Source of the DNA: Planctomycetia bacterium
GTDB taxonomy: Bacteria; Planctomycetota; Planctomycetia; Pirellulales; Thermoguttaceae
DNA length: 43,098 nt
Direction of reading: 5' to 3'
Assembly (NCBI GenBank): GCA_030539295.1
Contig: JAUNSJ010000033.1
Coordinates: 1 to 43,098 of the forward strand
The notes under the pieces were generated by a model that was not told where the DNA came from, ran no database searches, and saw only the letters and a program-made list of their open reading frames with translations. The position numbers and the translations under genes were made by a program. Below are positions 36,312 through 43,098 of this stretch, in pieces. How positions within the stretch are numbered: the stretch's first letter is position 1; the number at the start of each line of letters is the position of its first letter.

Positions 36312-37598
36312 TTAAATCACAGCCAAGGCATCCTCCAAAGCGGCAATAATGTCGTCAATGTGCTCCAGACCAATAGAGAGTCGAATCAGCTCCGGGGCAA
36401 TACCGGCATCGCGTTGGTCCTGGTCAGAGAGCTGGGAATGCGTCGTACTGGCCGGATGAATAATCAAACTTTTAGCATCGCCGACATTGGCCACGAGCGA
36501 AAAAAGGTCAATAGAATCGACAAGTTTCCGAGCCGCGTCCCGGCCGCCCCGAGGTCCAAAAACAACCATACCACCACACCCCCGAGGCAGGTACCGTGCC
36601 GCCAGCGCGTGCGACGGGTCCCGCTCCAGACCGGGATAGCGAACCCAATCGACCTTCGCATGCCCCGCCAAAAATTGCGCCACGCGATACGCGTTTTGGC
36701 AATGTCGCTCCATGCGCACCGGAAGACTCTCCAGGCCCTGAAGAAAAAGCCAGGCGGAGTCCGGAGCAAGCGTGGGGCCCTGATTCCGCAGACCCACCGT
36801 ACGCAACCGCAAAATAAAAGCCAACGCGTTTAAGTCACCCAAATCGTGCGCAAATCGCAAATTATGATAACCGCGGTCCGGATCATTATACAAACGGAAC
36901 TTCGGATCAGTCCAGTCAAACCGTCCGGAATCCGTAACCACTCCTCCTATCGCCGTACCATGCCCGCCTATCCATTTCGACAACGAATGAATGACGATGG
37001 TCGCCCCGTGCTCCAGAGGCCGGAAGAGGCATGGTGGAGTAAACGTCGAATCGACCAGAAGTGGCAAATGATAACGCCGCGCAATTTCCGCATAGCGGTC
37101 AATATCGGCGACGTCGAGCGATGGATTGCCGATGAGTTCAATGAAAACCGCCCGCGTTCGGTCATTAATAGACGCTTCCAGAGCATCGAAATCGTTCACA
37201 TTCGTAAACCGCGTTGTTATTCCCTGCTGGGGCAGTATGGCGTCGAACAGTGTATAGGTACCACCATACAAATTATTTGTACTGACCAGTTCATCGCCGG
37301 AACGCAAAATATTCGTTATGGCAAAGGAGATGGCCGCGGTACCACTGGCAAGCGTAAGAGCCGCGGCACCGCCTTCGAGCGCCGCCATACGCTTCTCCAA
37401 CGCATCGTTCGTCGGATTCGTCAGGCGGCTGTAAATGTATCCCGCTTCCTGCAGGGAGAAGAGGTCCGACGCATGTTGCGAATCCCGAAAGCAATAAGCG
37501 GCTGTCCGGTACAGGGGTACCGCCTGCGCCGTTGTTGACGGGTCCGACTGCTGTCCCGCATGCACGGCTAGCGTATCAAGGTGCCAGTTGCGTTTCAC
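36312..37598 (-). CDS. metY: O-acetylhomoserine sulfhydrylase (MetY type)
   Basis: 428 residues from GTG 37598, which has AAAGGAG eight bases upstream. An in-frame TTG ten codons earlier lacks a site, and family homology begins with WHLDTLAVHAGQ. It is a PLP enzyme of the Cys/Met metabolism family: YSRLTNPTNDALEKRMAALEGG, SGTAAI, NNLYGGTY, LLVDSTFTPP and the Schiff-base Lys in HSLSKWIGGHG, plus the long MetY-type insertion (ALAFILRLRTVGLRNQGP) and the C-terminal SLIIHPASTTHSQL. It makes homocysteine from O-acetylhomoserine and sulfide in the cytoplasm. It may be the last gene of the operon with the two exported proteins upstream (33-base gap), though the functional link is unclear. Confidence 0.95.
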   Translation of the reverse strand: MKRNWHLDTLAVHAGQQSDPSTTAQAVPLYRTAAYCFRDSQHASDLFSLQEAGYIYSRLTNPTNDALEKRMAALEGGAAALTLASGTAAISFAITNILRSGDELVSTNNLYGGTYTLFDAILPQQGITTRFTNVNDFDALEASINDRTRAVFIELIGNPSLDVADIDRYAEIARRYHLPLLVDSTFTPPCLFRPLEHGATIVIHSLSKWIGGHGTAIGGVVTDSGRFDWTDPKFRLYNDPDRGYHNLRFAHDLGDLNALAFILRLRTVGLRNQGPTLAPDSAWLFLQGLESLPVRMERHCQNAYRVAQFLAGHAKVDWVRYPGLERDPSHALAARYLPRGCGGMVVFGPRGGRDAARKLVDSIDLFSLVANVGDAKSLIIHPASTTHSQLSDQDQRDAGIAPELIRLSIGLEHIDDIIAALEDALAVI

Positions 37599-37631
37599 GA
37601 TCTCTTCTCCTTTTTCCACGTTCCGCAACTT

Positions 37632-38987
37632 TCACTGCGGGTTAAATTGCGAATTCTTGTCATTTCCCGTGCGTTCGCGGTATTCTTCAAAAGTCACGTT
37701 GACCGGATTCGCTCCTTCCGTGTCCCAGAAGAAAAGTGGCGTTTCCAGGCCGCTCTTGCCATCTTTACCTTCATGCCGCCAGACATTATGGTCAATATCA
37801 AACTCATCAACCCGGTTGTTCAAAAACCAAATCAAAGTATCCTTCGAATTCGCAAAAACATTATTGTGAATTTTAAAGTTCAAAACTTTGGCCTTCATGC
37901 TGTAGGAAAGGAGCGGTGTGCCAAGTTTGTTCGGACGCTGCGAGTGCCCCCAGCCAAATCCGCAATCATAACACTCATTCTTCTCAAAGAGAATCCCACG
38001 GATTTCCGTCTCTGAATTAGTAAACCAGATTTCATACCCCTGCTCACAGCGATGCGTCGTATTGTTACGCCAAATGACATTGTCGACGACACACACTTCC
38101 GGACCCTGATTCGACATGGCTACATCATAAACCTCTTCGAAAACACAGCCTTCGACCACGCAGTTCGCGGCACTATTCCACATTTCCACTCCATTTCCGA
38201 ACCGCACGGTGCGCTCATCACTGTACAACGAGCCGCCGCCAATCCAGGAAATATCACAATTGCGAATCATGCAATCTTTCGCCTCGGGCATGGAGACTCC
38301 ATGTGCACTGCCGCAGGACAAGGCCAGCCCGTCGACAACCACCGACTCCTGGCAGACAATAATATTCCTGCGTAGCGCCGCTTCCATCTCTTCGTAGCGG
38401 TCCGCCGGATTCTCCTCACTGCGGAAATAAATCTGCCGGGTTTCTTTATTATAGTAGAAATCCTCGTCTTTGGTCAGGTCGTTCACCGACCATTTCTTAA
38501 AGGCCGCGTGACGCGACGGATCGCCTTGATTCCGCAATATTATATTGCCAACGTCACAAAAGAGATCCGGCTGGGAACCGTTTTCCGGCGTGACCCAAAT
38601 CGCATCGTTCTCGGCACTTCGAGTCCATAACGCCCGATCCAGCAAGGAGAAACTTCCCAGCAGGAGCGGCTTGGCTCCCTCGCCAAAGGAGGTATAAACA
38701 ATCGGCTGCCCAGGCTGACCATTGCGACAGACCAGCCGCCCTCGCCAAACCTGACCGCTTCGAAACAGGACCCGGTCGCCCGGCTTCAGCTCCTCCTGAT
38801 TCACACGCGTCACCGACTGCCACGCCGTTTCCGGACTTTGACCCGCATTGGCATCGCTACCGCGTTCCGCGTCGACATAATACTCCGCTGCTCCCAGTTC
38901 GCCCGCAAGCAGTAATCCCGCACTCATGACACAAATTGCAAAAAAAACTTTTCGCAATCCGAAACATTCGTACATAAAGTCTCTCAT
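37632..38987 (-). CDS. Exported right-handed beta-helix protein
   Basis: 451 residues with a signal peptide (about 1-33, ending GAA/EYY). The mature start EYYVDAERGSDANAGQSPETAWQSVTRVN is the usual opening of pectate-lyase-like beta-helix proteins (DUF1565-type). Helix coils follow in the middle (VVVDGLALSCGSAHGV, MIRNCDISWIGGG, CVVEGCVFEEVYDVAMSNQG, KIHNNVFANS). Many Cys residues occur in the coils. It is probably a polysaccharide-binding or -degrading protein; no clear catalytic set is visible. The ATG follows directly on the stop of the upstream serine hydrolase gene, with AAGGA in that gene's end. Confidence 0.87.
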   Translation of the reverse strand: MRDFMYECFGLRKVFFAICVMSAGLLLAGELGAAEYYVDAERGSDANAGQSPETAWQSVTRVNQEELKPGDRVLFRSGQVWRGRLVCRNGQPGQPIVYTSFGEGAKPLLLGSFSLLDRALWTRSAENDAIWVTPENGSQPDLFCDVGNIILRNQGDPSRHAAFKKWSVNDLTKDEDFYYNKETRQIYFRSEENPADRYEEMEAALRRNIIVCQESVVVDGLALSCGSAHGVSMPEAKDCMIRNCDISWIGGGSLYSDERTVRFGNGVEMWNSAANCVVEGCVFEEVYDVAMSNQGPEVCVVDNVIWRNNTTHRCEQGYEIWFTNSETEIRGILFEKNECYDCGFGWGHSQRPNKLGTPLLSYSMKAKVLNFKIHNNVFANSKDTLIWFLNNRVDEFDIDHNVWRHEGKDGKSGLETPLFFWDTEGANPVNVTFEEYRERTGNDKNSQFNPQ

Positions 38988-40148
38988 TTATCGCAGTCCT
39001 TCTTCCTTAAAAATGGCGTCCGCCGCTCGCTTCCAGGCATGGACTGCTTCTCCGTGCTTCGGAACACCCGAAACCTGCACAATAAAAAGACGCACAAGTC
39101 CGTCCTTCGAAGCGCTGCACTGATTGCCACACGCACCGCCATGCCCGTACCAGGGACCTTCCAAAGCACTGGTCAGTCCGTAGTCATTGCCGTTCCCTTC
39201 CGGAGTCTGCTTCGTTGACATTTCATCAATAGCGGCCTGGGACAAATATCGTTTCCCTTCATAAACACCCCCTCCTGCGTGCATTTGGAAAAATTTTGTC
39301 AGGTCATTCGCGGTCGAAAAGATACAGGCACCCGGCTCCGGAAATCGAACCGTTTTATCCTCGTATGGCTTCGTCATCATGGGAATATTGCACTGCGCAA
39401 GCTTTTCTTCGTGCCAGTTGTAACATTGAATCCAACGATTCTGTTGCAGTTCCAGACTCGGCCAAAGCGTGGTGTCTTTCATCCCGAGCGGATCGAAAAT
39501 TCGCTCCTGAAGAAAATCCTCGTACGGCTTACCGGTCACCTTTTCTATGATGCCGCCGACCACGTCAATACCAAGTTCTGTGTATTGATAGCCCTTACCC
39601 GGCTGAAAGTTCAACGGAGTCCGGCTTATGACAAAAAGCTCTTTCTGAAGCGGCAGGCAGTCGGACCCGAACTTTTCCATAATCTCCGTTTGGAAAGGCC
39701 AGCCCACTTGATGGGACAAGGCCTGTCGCACGGTAGGCTTACTTTCAGGCGTTTGAAGTACCTGAAGTCCATTCTGCCGCACCAAAGCCACCTTTAACGC
39801 TGACATTTCCGGCAGATATTTCTCAATCGGGTCGTCCAGCGCCACTTTCCCTTCGTCCACCAGCATCATAAGAGCCGTACCGGCGAAAAATTTCGACGTC
39901 GACGCCATCCAGAACATCTGATCCGCCGCGATCGGGGTCTTCGTCTCCACGTTCGAGTAACCAACGCAATCGATCTGCAGGATTTTATCCTTCGTTGCCA
40001 AGACAGAGACAATGCCCGGCATTTCTCCACGGTCTATATACGGTTGCAACGCCTCGACCATCTTCGGTGATTCCGCCAGAAGTGACCCTGCGGCCACCAA
40101 GACCATTACAAAACTGAAAATTCCACAAAGCAATCTCGATTTTCTCAT
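38988..40148 (-). CDS. Exported serine hydrolase of the beta-lactamase/esterase family
   Basis: 386 residues with a Sec signal (about 1-25). Class C beta-lactamase-like fold: the S-x-x-K motif is Ser83-Thr-Ser-Lys86 (MASTSKFFAG), the third motif HGG is 336-338 (WYGHGGACG), and PLGMKDT is typical. The second motif, usually Y-x-N, appears as Tyr189-Thr-Glu191 (YQYTELG). This group includes esterases, D-aminopeptidases and penicillin-binding proteins; true beta-lactamase activity cannot be claimed. The first gene of the operon with the beta-helix protein, and probably metY. Confidence 0.9.
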   Translation of the reverse strand: MRKSRLLCGIFSFVMVLVAAGSLLAESPKMVEALQPYIDRGEMPGIVSVLATKDKILQIDCVGYSNVETKTPIAADQMFWMASTSKFFAGTALMMLVDEGKVALDDPIEKYLPEMSALKVALVRQNGLQVLQTPESKPTVRQALSHQVGWPFQTEIMEKFGSDCLPLQKELFVISRTPLNFQPGKGYQYTELGIDVVGGIIEKVTGKPYEDFLQERIFDPLGMKDTTLWPSLELQQNRWIQCYNWHEEKLAQCNIPMMTKPYEDKTVRFPEPGACIFSTANDLTKFFQMHAGGGVYEGKRYLSQAAIDEMSTKQTPEGNGNDYGLTSALEGPWYGHGGACGNQCSASKDGLVRLFIVQVSGVPKHGEAVHAWKRAADAIFKEEGLR

Positions 40149-40210
40149 AGTTTCTCTCTCTTCTGTTCAGGTGGGTAGTGTAGCCAAACCAATGTGACTT
40201 TATGACCTCT

Positions 40211-40238
40211 ATTTTACGCCAGACATCGACGGCGTCAA
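40211..40238 (-). promoter_or_regulatory. Promoter of the serine hydrolase/beta-helix/metY operon
   Basis: On the minus strand TTGACG (40233-40238), a 16-base spacer and TAAAAT (40211-40216), about 65 bases upstream of the start codon. Confidence 0.65.
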
Positions 40239-40314
40239 GGAGTCGACCCTCCCGACACCAACCGCCGCGTCCCCCTTACCCATTCGTTAGAGCCGAATAC
40301 GGCGGAACTGCTCT

Positions 40315-40342
40315 TGCCTCGATTGGAAATTTTCGCTATAAT
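40315..40342 (+). promoter_or_regulatory. Promoter of the fliOPQ operon
   Basis: TTGCCT (40315-40320), a 16-base spacer and perfect TATAAT (40337-40342). It covers the upstream end of the longer fliO frame, which supports the start at 40401. Confidence 0.6.
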
Positions 40343-40400
40343 AGGACCCATCTGTAAGATCAACGGAGCAGTACCTGCTGGAGAAGTGGCGGATGGCATT

Positions 40401-41072
40401 ATGTTAACCCAAACATTTAGAGTATTCATAGAATCGATTTTCGTCGTGGGATTCCTCCTCGCGGCCGGACTGGGACCGCTGTGCGCCCAGGAAAACTCAC
40501 CGTTTTTTCAGCGGGCAGCCGACACAAACGGGCCCCCTCCCGTCGTAACTGGTCCCGGGCCGAACGGGTCGAACTCAGTGGTCACTACGGGAATTTCGGG
40601 ACCGGCCAATGATCCTCAAGGTACCAACGGCACGGTTCGCGAACGCTTACCACAAACGAAGGAGGGAGAGAAACCCGCAGCCAAAGCCAGCGGCGGCCGA
40701 TTTTTCGCCGCTTTGATGAAGATTTTTTTCAGCTTGGCTCTGGTTCTGGCTCTGTTCTTTGCTCTGGCCTGGTTTTTAAAGAAGTTCAGCCCGCATTCCA
40801 CGTCGGCACTGCCGCGGGAACTGCTGTCCATCGTGGGACAAACCACCTTAACGTCACGGCATCGTCTTTTTCTCGTTCGGTTCAGTACAAAACTCGTTCT
40901 GCTCGCTGTTAGTGCCGACCAGGTTGAAGTCCTATCAGAAATCACTGACTCGCAAGAGGTTGCGTCCATTTTATCCCAACTGGGCGTTGACGGCAAAGTA
41001 CGTACCACAGCTGCGACTCGCGGAGAAGGACTTTTATCGCAACTCCTGACAGGAAAGGAACCTCGGGCATGA
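40401..41072 (+). CDS. fliO: Flagellar export protein FliO
   Basis: About 223 residues from ATG 40401 (GGAT six bases upstream). The longer frame from 40314 would start inside the promoter. A signal-like first helix (FIESIFVVGFLLAAGLGPLCA) is followed by a Pro/Gly/Thr-rich spacer, then the FliO membrane helix (IFFSLALVLALFFALAWFLKKFS) and a cytoplasmic domain with LLSIVGQTTLTSRHRLFLVRFSTKLVLLAVS, the usual FliO pattern. FliO helps assemble the FliP ring of the flagellar type III export gate. The stop overlaps the fliP start (ATGA). Sequence is weakly conserved in the family, but the neighbours settle it. Confidence 0.9.
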   Translation: MLTQTFRVFIESIFVVGFLLAAGLGPLCAQENSPFFQRAADTNGPPPVVTGPGPNGSNSVVTTGISGPANDPQGTNGTVRERLPQTKEGEKPAAKASGGRFFAALMKIFFSLALVLALFFALAWFLKKFSPHSTSALPRELLSIVGQTTLTSRHRLFLVRFSTKLVLLAVSADQVEVLSEITDSQEVASILSQLGVDGKVRTTAATRGEGLLSQLLTGKEPRA

Positions 41073-42046
41073 AACGACTCTGTCCCCGCGTGAACCTTGT
41101 CTTGGTCGCCCTTACTGCGGTCGTGTTATCGATTCTACTACCCGCGTTAACGCCCCAGCAGTCGGGCGTCCGAGCGCAGAACGCGACTTTAACTGGCACG
41201 GTAACTCCTGCGACCAGCCCTTCGGAACCCCTGCCCTCCTTTATTACGCCCGCGGCTCCCGAGGCCAACGAAACAAATGCTGGACAGACAAATGAGGCAG
41301 CGGTCGAACCCACTTCTGCCCTTTCGTCCCCGCTAGGTCAGACGCCGGCGAAAATGTTGGAACAGGCCGATTATTTAACGAGCGAAACGGGAATCGTCAA
41401 CTCCCTGAAAATGTTGATTGTCTTGAGTGTCCTTTCCCTGGCCCCTGCCATACTCATGATGACCACAAGTTTTGTTCGCATAATAACCGTCTTGTCCATT
41501 CTGCGTCAGGCCCTGGGCACAGGCCAGTTGCCTCCAAATCAGGTCTTGACAACGCTCTCGATTTTTTTGACGATACTCATCATGGCCCCGGTCTGGACCG
41601 AGGTCTACGATAAAGGAGTCAAACCGTATACGGCGCAACAGATTACGGCGACCGAGGCCATTCAGGCCGGTGGGGCACCTGTCCGAACCTTTATGATTAA
41701 GCAACTTGAGCGTACCGATAATATGGACACGCTCTGGATGTTTATGCGTTATACGCCCGAGGCCAAGACGCCGGAATTTTACGATGAAGTCCCTTGGACC
41801 GCTCTCTTGCCTGCCTTTATGGTGTCGGAATTAAAAACAGCCTTCCTGATTGGCTTTCAGCTCTTTTTGCCTTTCCTGATCATCGATCTGGTCGTTTCGG
41901 CGGTCCTCGTTTCGATGGGGATGATGATGCTGCCTCCGGTGATGATTTCTTTACCCTTTAAACTTTTACTGTTCGTCTTGCTCGACGGCTGGACTTTGGT
42001 CGTTAAGATGCTCCTGGACAGTTTCGTCTGGTACGCAGGAGGTTAA
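41069..42046 (+). CDS. fliP: Flagellar export gate protein FliP, with long N-terminal extension
   Basis: 325 residues. The conserved FliP core (about residues 100-325) has LKMLIVLSVLSLAPAILMMTTSFVRIITVLSILRQALGTGQLPPNQVL, LPAFMVSELKTAFLIGFQLFLPFLIIDLVVSAVLVSMGMMMLPP and SLPFKLLLFVLLDGW. It forms the export-gate ring with FliQ and FliR. A signal-like helix and an Ala/Thr/Pro-rich region precede the core, longer than in E. coli FliP (about 245 residues). Start overlaps fliO. Confidence 0.97.
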   Translation: MKRLCPRVNLVLVALTAVVLSILLPALTPQQSGVRAQNATLTGTVTPATSPSEPLPSFITPAAPEANETNAGQTNEAAVEPTSALSSPLGQTPAKMLEQADYLTSETGIVNSLKMLIVLSVLSLAPAILMMTTSFVRIITVLSILRQALGTGQLPPNQVLTTLSIFLTILIMAPVWTEVYDKGVKPYTAQQITATEAIQAGGAPVRTFMIKQLERTDNMDTLWMFMRYTPEAKTPEFYDEVPWTALLPAFMVSELKTAFLIGFQLFLPFLIIDLVVSAVLVSMGMMMLPPVMISLPFKLLLFVLLDGWTLVVKMLLDSFVWYAGG

Positions 42047-42047
42047 A

Positions 42048-42326
42048 ATGGATTCAGAAACAGCTGTAAATCTTTGTCAGCAAACGTTATATACGGCCAT
42101 CTTAATTGGTACGCCCATTCTGCTGGCCGGTCTCCTGACCGGTCTGGTCGTGGGCCTGTTTCAAGCGGTAACACAAATCCAGGAGCAGACCCTGCCTGTC
42201 ATTTTGAAAATCATTGTCATGATGCTCGTGGGTGCCTGGTTTCTGCCCTGGATGTGTATGAAACTCTTGGAGTTCGGTCGCGAATTGCTTCAGAACATCC
42301 CTGAAACACTTTCGACCTTAATGTAG
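42048..42326 (+). CDS. fliQ: Flagellar export gate protein FliQ
   Basis: 92 residues, normal length, with two membrane helices. Family pattern: AVNLCQQTLYTAILIGTPILLAGLLTGLVVGLFQAVTQIQEQTLPVILKI and the second helix VMMLVGAWFLPWM. GGAGG in the end of fliP lies just before the ATG. It packs around the FliP-FliR core of the export gate. The following gene is not fliR. Confidence 0.97.
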   Translation: MDSETAVNLCQQTLYTAILIGTPILLAGLLTGLVVGLFQAVTQIQEQTLPVILKIIVMMLVGAWFLPWMCMKLLEFGRELLQNIPETLSTLM

Positions 42327-42370
42327 CGGCAAGCTCACGCCTGCTGCGGGCAAGCGCCGGCCGGGAGCCA

Positions 42371-42823
42371 TCAGGTTCCCGCCTGGACAGGCATGTCTTC
42401 CTCCTCGCCTCCTTCCGGCTGAAGTTTGACCGTGGTCGTCGCGTGGCCATTATTATTACCGCCACTGGTACTCAAGCCGCAAATCGTGCACTTCGGTACT
42501 GTTACGGTCAACGCTGATTGTGAACCACGCGGCGTATAGCTAAATGTCGCGCTCGCTTGCGTACCCGCGGCAAAAGCGGTCATGAGCGCCCCATAAACCA
42601 GCGAGACGTCCGTCTCGATCGTAAGCTCGATCGGTTCCAGTCCCAGCGGCTTACCCACGATGGTTCGCCCCGTTACCTCATCTGTATTATCGGTCAAAAT
42701 GGTCCACGTCGGCGCATCCTTAACGGACGGCAGACTTTTCGCCGTGCAGTGAAATGATATGCCATTCCACGCCACGGTCACAAGGTTCAGATTCCTAATC
42801 GGTTCTGCGAGAGTTACTGTCAT
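42371..42823 (-). CDS. Unknown protein, possibly tail-tube-like
   Basis: 150 residues. GGAAG lies eight bases before ATG 42823, and the codon use and length look real. Composition is rich in Thr, Ser, Val and Ala with alternating beta-strand patterns (LNLVTVAWNGISFHC, IELTIETDVSLVYGALMTAF, TFSYTPRG). The C-terminus is acidic (GGEEED). It has no signal or membrane segment. I do not recognise the family with confidence; the pattern faintly recalls small phage tail-tube proteins. It lies convergent with fliQ, 44 bases from its end, and occupies the place where fliR would be expected. Confidence 0.6.
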   Translation of the reverse strand: MTVTLAEPIRNLNLVTVAWNGISFHCTAKSLPSVKDAPTWTILTDNTDEVTGRTIVGKPLGLEPIELTIETDVSLVYGALMTAFAAGTQASATFSYTPRGSQSALTVTVPKCTICGLSTSGGNNNGHATTTVKLQPEGGEEEDMPVQAGT

Positions 42824-43098
42824 CTCGATTTCTTCCTTTCCTGAGCTCGGTAGAAAATTCGTTTCATGTCCCCTTTGGACGTGAGTTGTACGCCCGACAA
42901 TGTAACCCGTAAAATAAGGTCACGCAAGGCAATTCGAACCGACGGAACCCTATCGGGCCGAAGCCGTCTCTTGCTTTTTATTCTCCTCCCGGATAAACGA
43001 CTGATCTTCGCAGGTCCCGGCGAGCAGTTTGCAACGGCGAACTGGGGTGCGCGCCAAGTGGGGTTGCGCGATTGGGGGATTTATGTATAATAGGTAAA
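42824..43098. other. Window end, non-coding, with a promoter-like pair at the edge
   Basis: About 275 bases without a supported gene; the open frame 42866-43090 has no recognisable features. TTGCGC (43064-43069), 16 bases and TATAAT (43086-43091) look like a promoter reading out of the window. Confidence 0.4.

Overview
The window is chromosomal DNA from a planctomycete. The evidence is two DUF1559 proteins (prepilin-type N-terminus, C-terminal H-X9-DG motif), each followed by a small lipoprotein gene; a surface protein with the LEPRxLLS-like segment and a CSLREA-type segment; a Tat-exported Gfo/Idh/MocA oxidoreductase; a hydrazine-synthase-alpha-like dihaem protein; and neutral-ceramidase-family enzymes. 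I see no rRNA, CRISPR array or complete insertion sequence. A closer taxonomic placement is not possible from sequence reading alone.

Layout. 1-1560: 3' part of a tyrosine recombinase, a roughly 600-base non-coding stretch with nested direct repeats, and a tRNA-Cys on the minus strand, which looks like the edge of an integrated element. 1810-4557: an IclR regulator diverging from a DUF1559/lipoprotein operon. 4722-10356: exported proteins on the plus strand (dihaem propeller protein, Gfo/Idh/MocA protein, phosphodiester-glycosidase-type protein). 10442-11494: a FabH-like ketosynthase (minus). 12033-15050: a large beta-helix surface protein. 15171-21253 (minus): a C45 acyltransferase and a degenerate SDR-like protein overlapping by 8 bases, followed by a tricorn-type protease. 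21664-24974: a second DUF1559/lipoprotein operon ending in a ceramidase-family gene. 25084-28881 (minus): LutB, CdsA-like protein, GntR/LacI hybrid regulator. 29272-30120: Cys-rich fasciclin protein. 30228-31694 (minus): second ceramidase-family gene. 32019-36101 (minus): tightly packed EF-hand protein, GspF-like protein, thioesterase-CBM9-like fusion, UppS. 36312-40148 (minus): serine hydrolase, beta-helix protein, MetY. 40401-42326: fliO-fliP-fliQ, followed by an unrelated minus-strand small gene where fliR would be expected.

The most striking observation is that both DUF1559 genes carry an uninterrupted run of 12 G close to their start. In both, the only start with a strong Shine-Dalgarno is in a frame that runs through the G run as four Gly codons, one NTT codon and then TAG. 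The prepilin body is in the -1 frame in both. The same correction (one extra G, or a -1 ribosomal slip) repairs both genes, and the flanking NTTTAGG sequence is shared. This suggests a common switch or programmed slippage controlling export of surface prepilin-like proteins. A shared homopolymer sequencing artefact remains the main alternative.

Several transcription units are preceded by near-consensus sigma-70-like promoters (spacers of 16-18 bases), listed individually. Most other genes encode exported or envelope-associated products.
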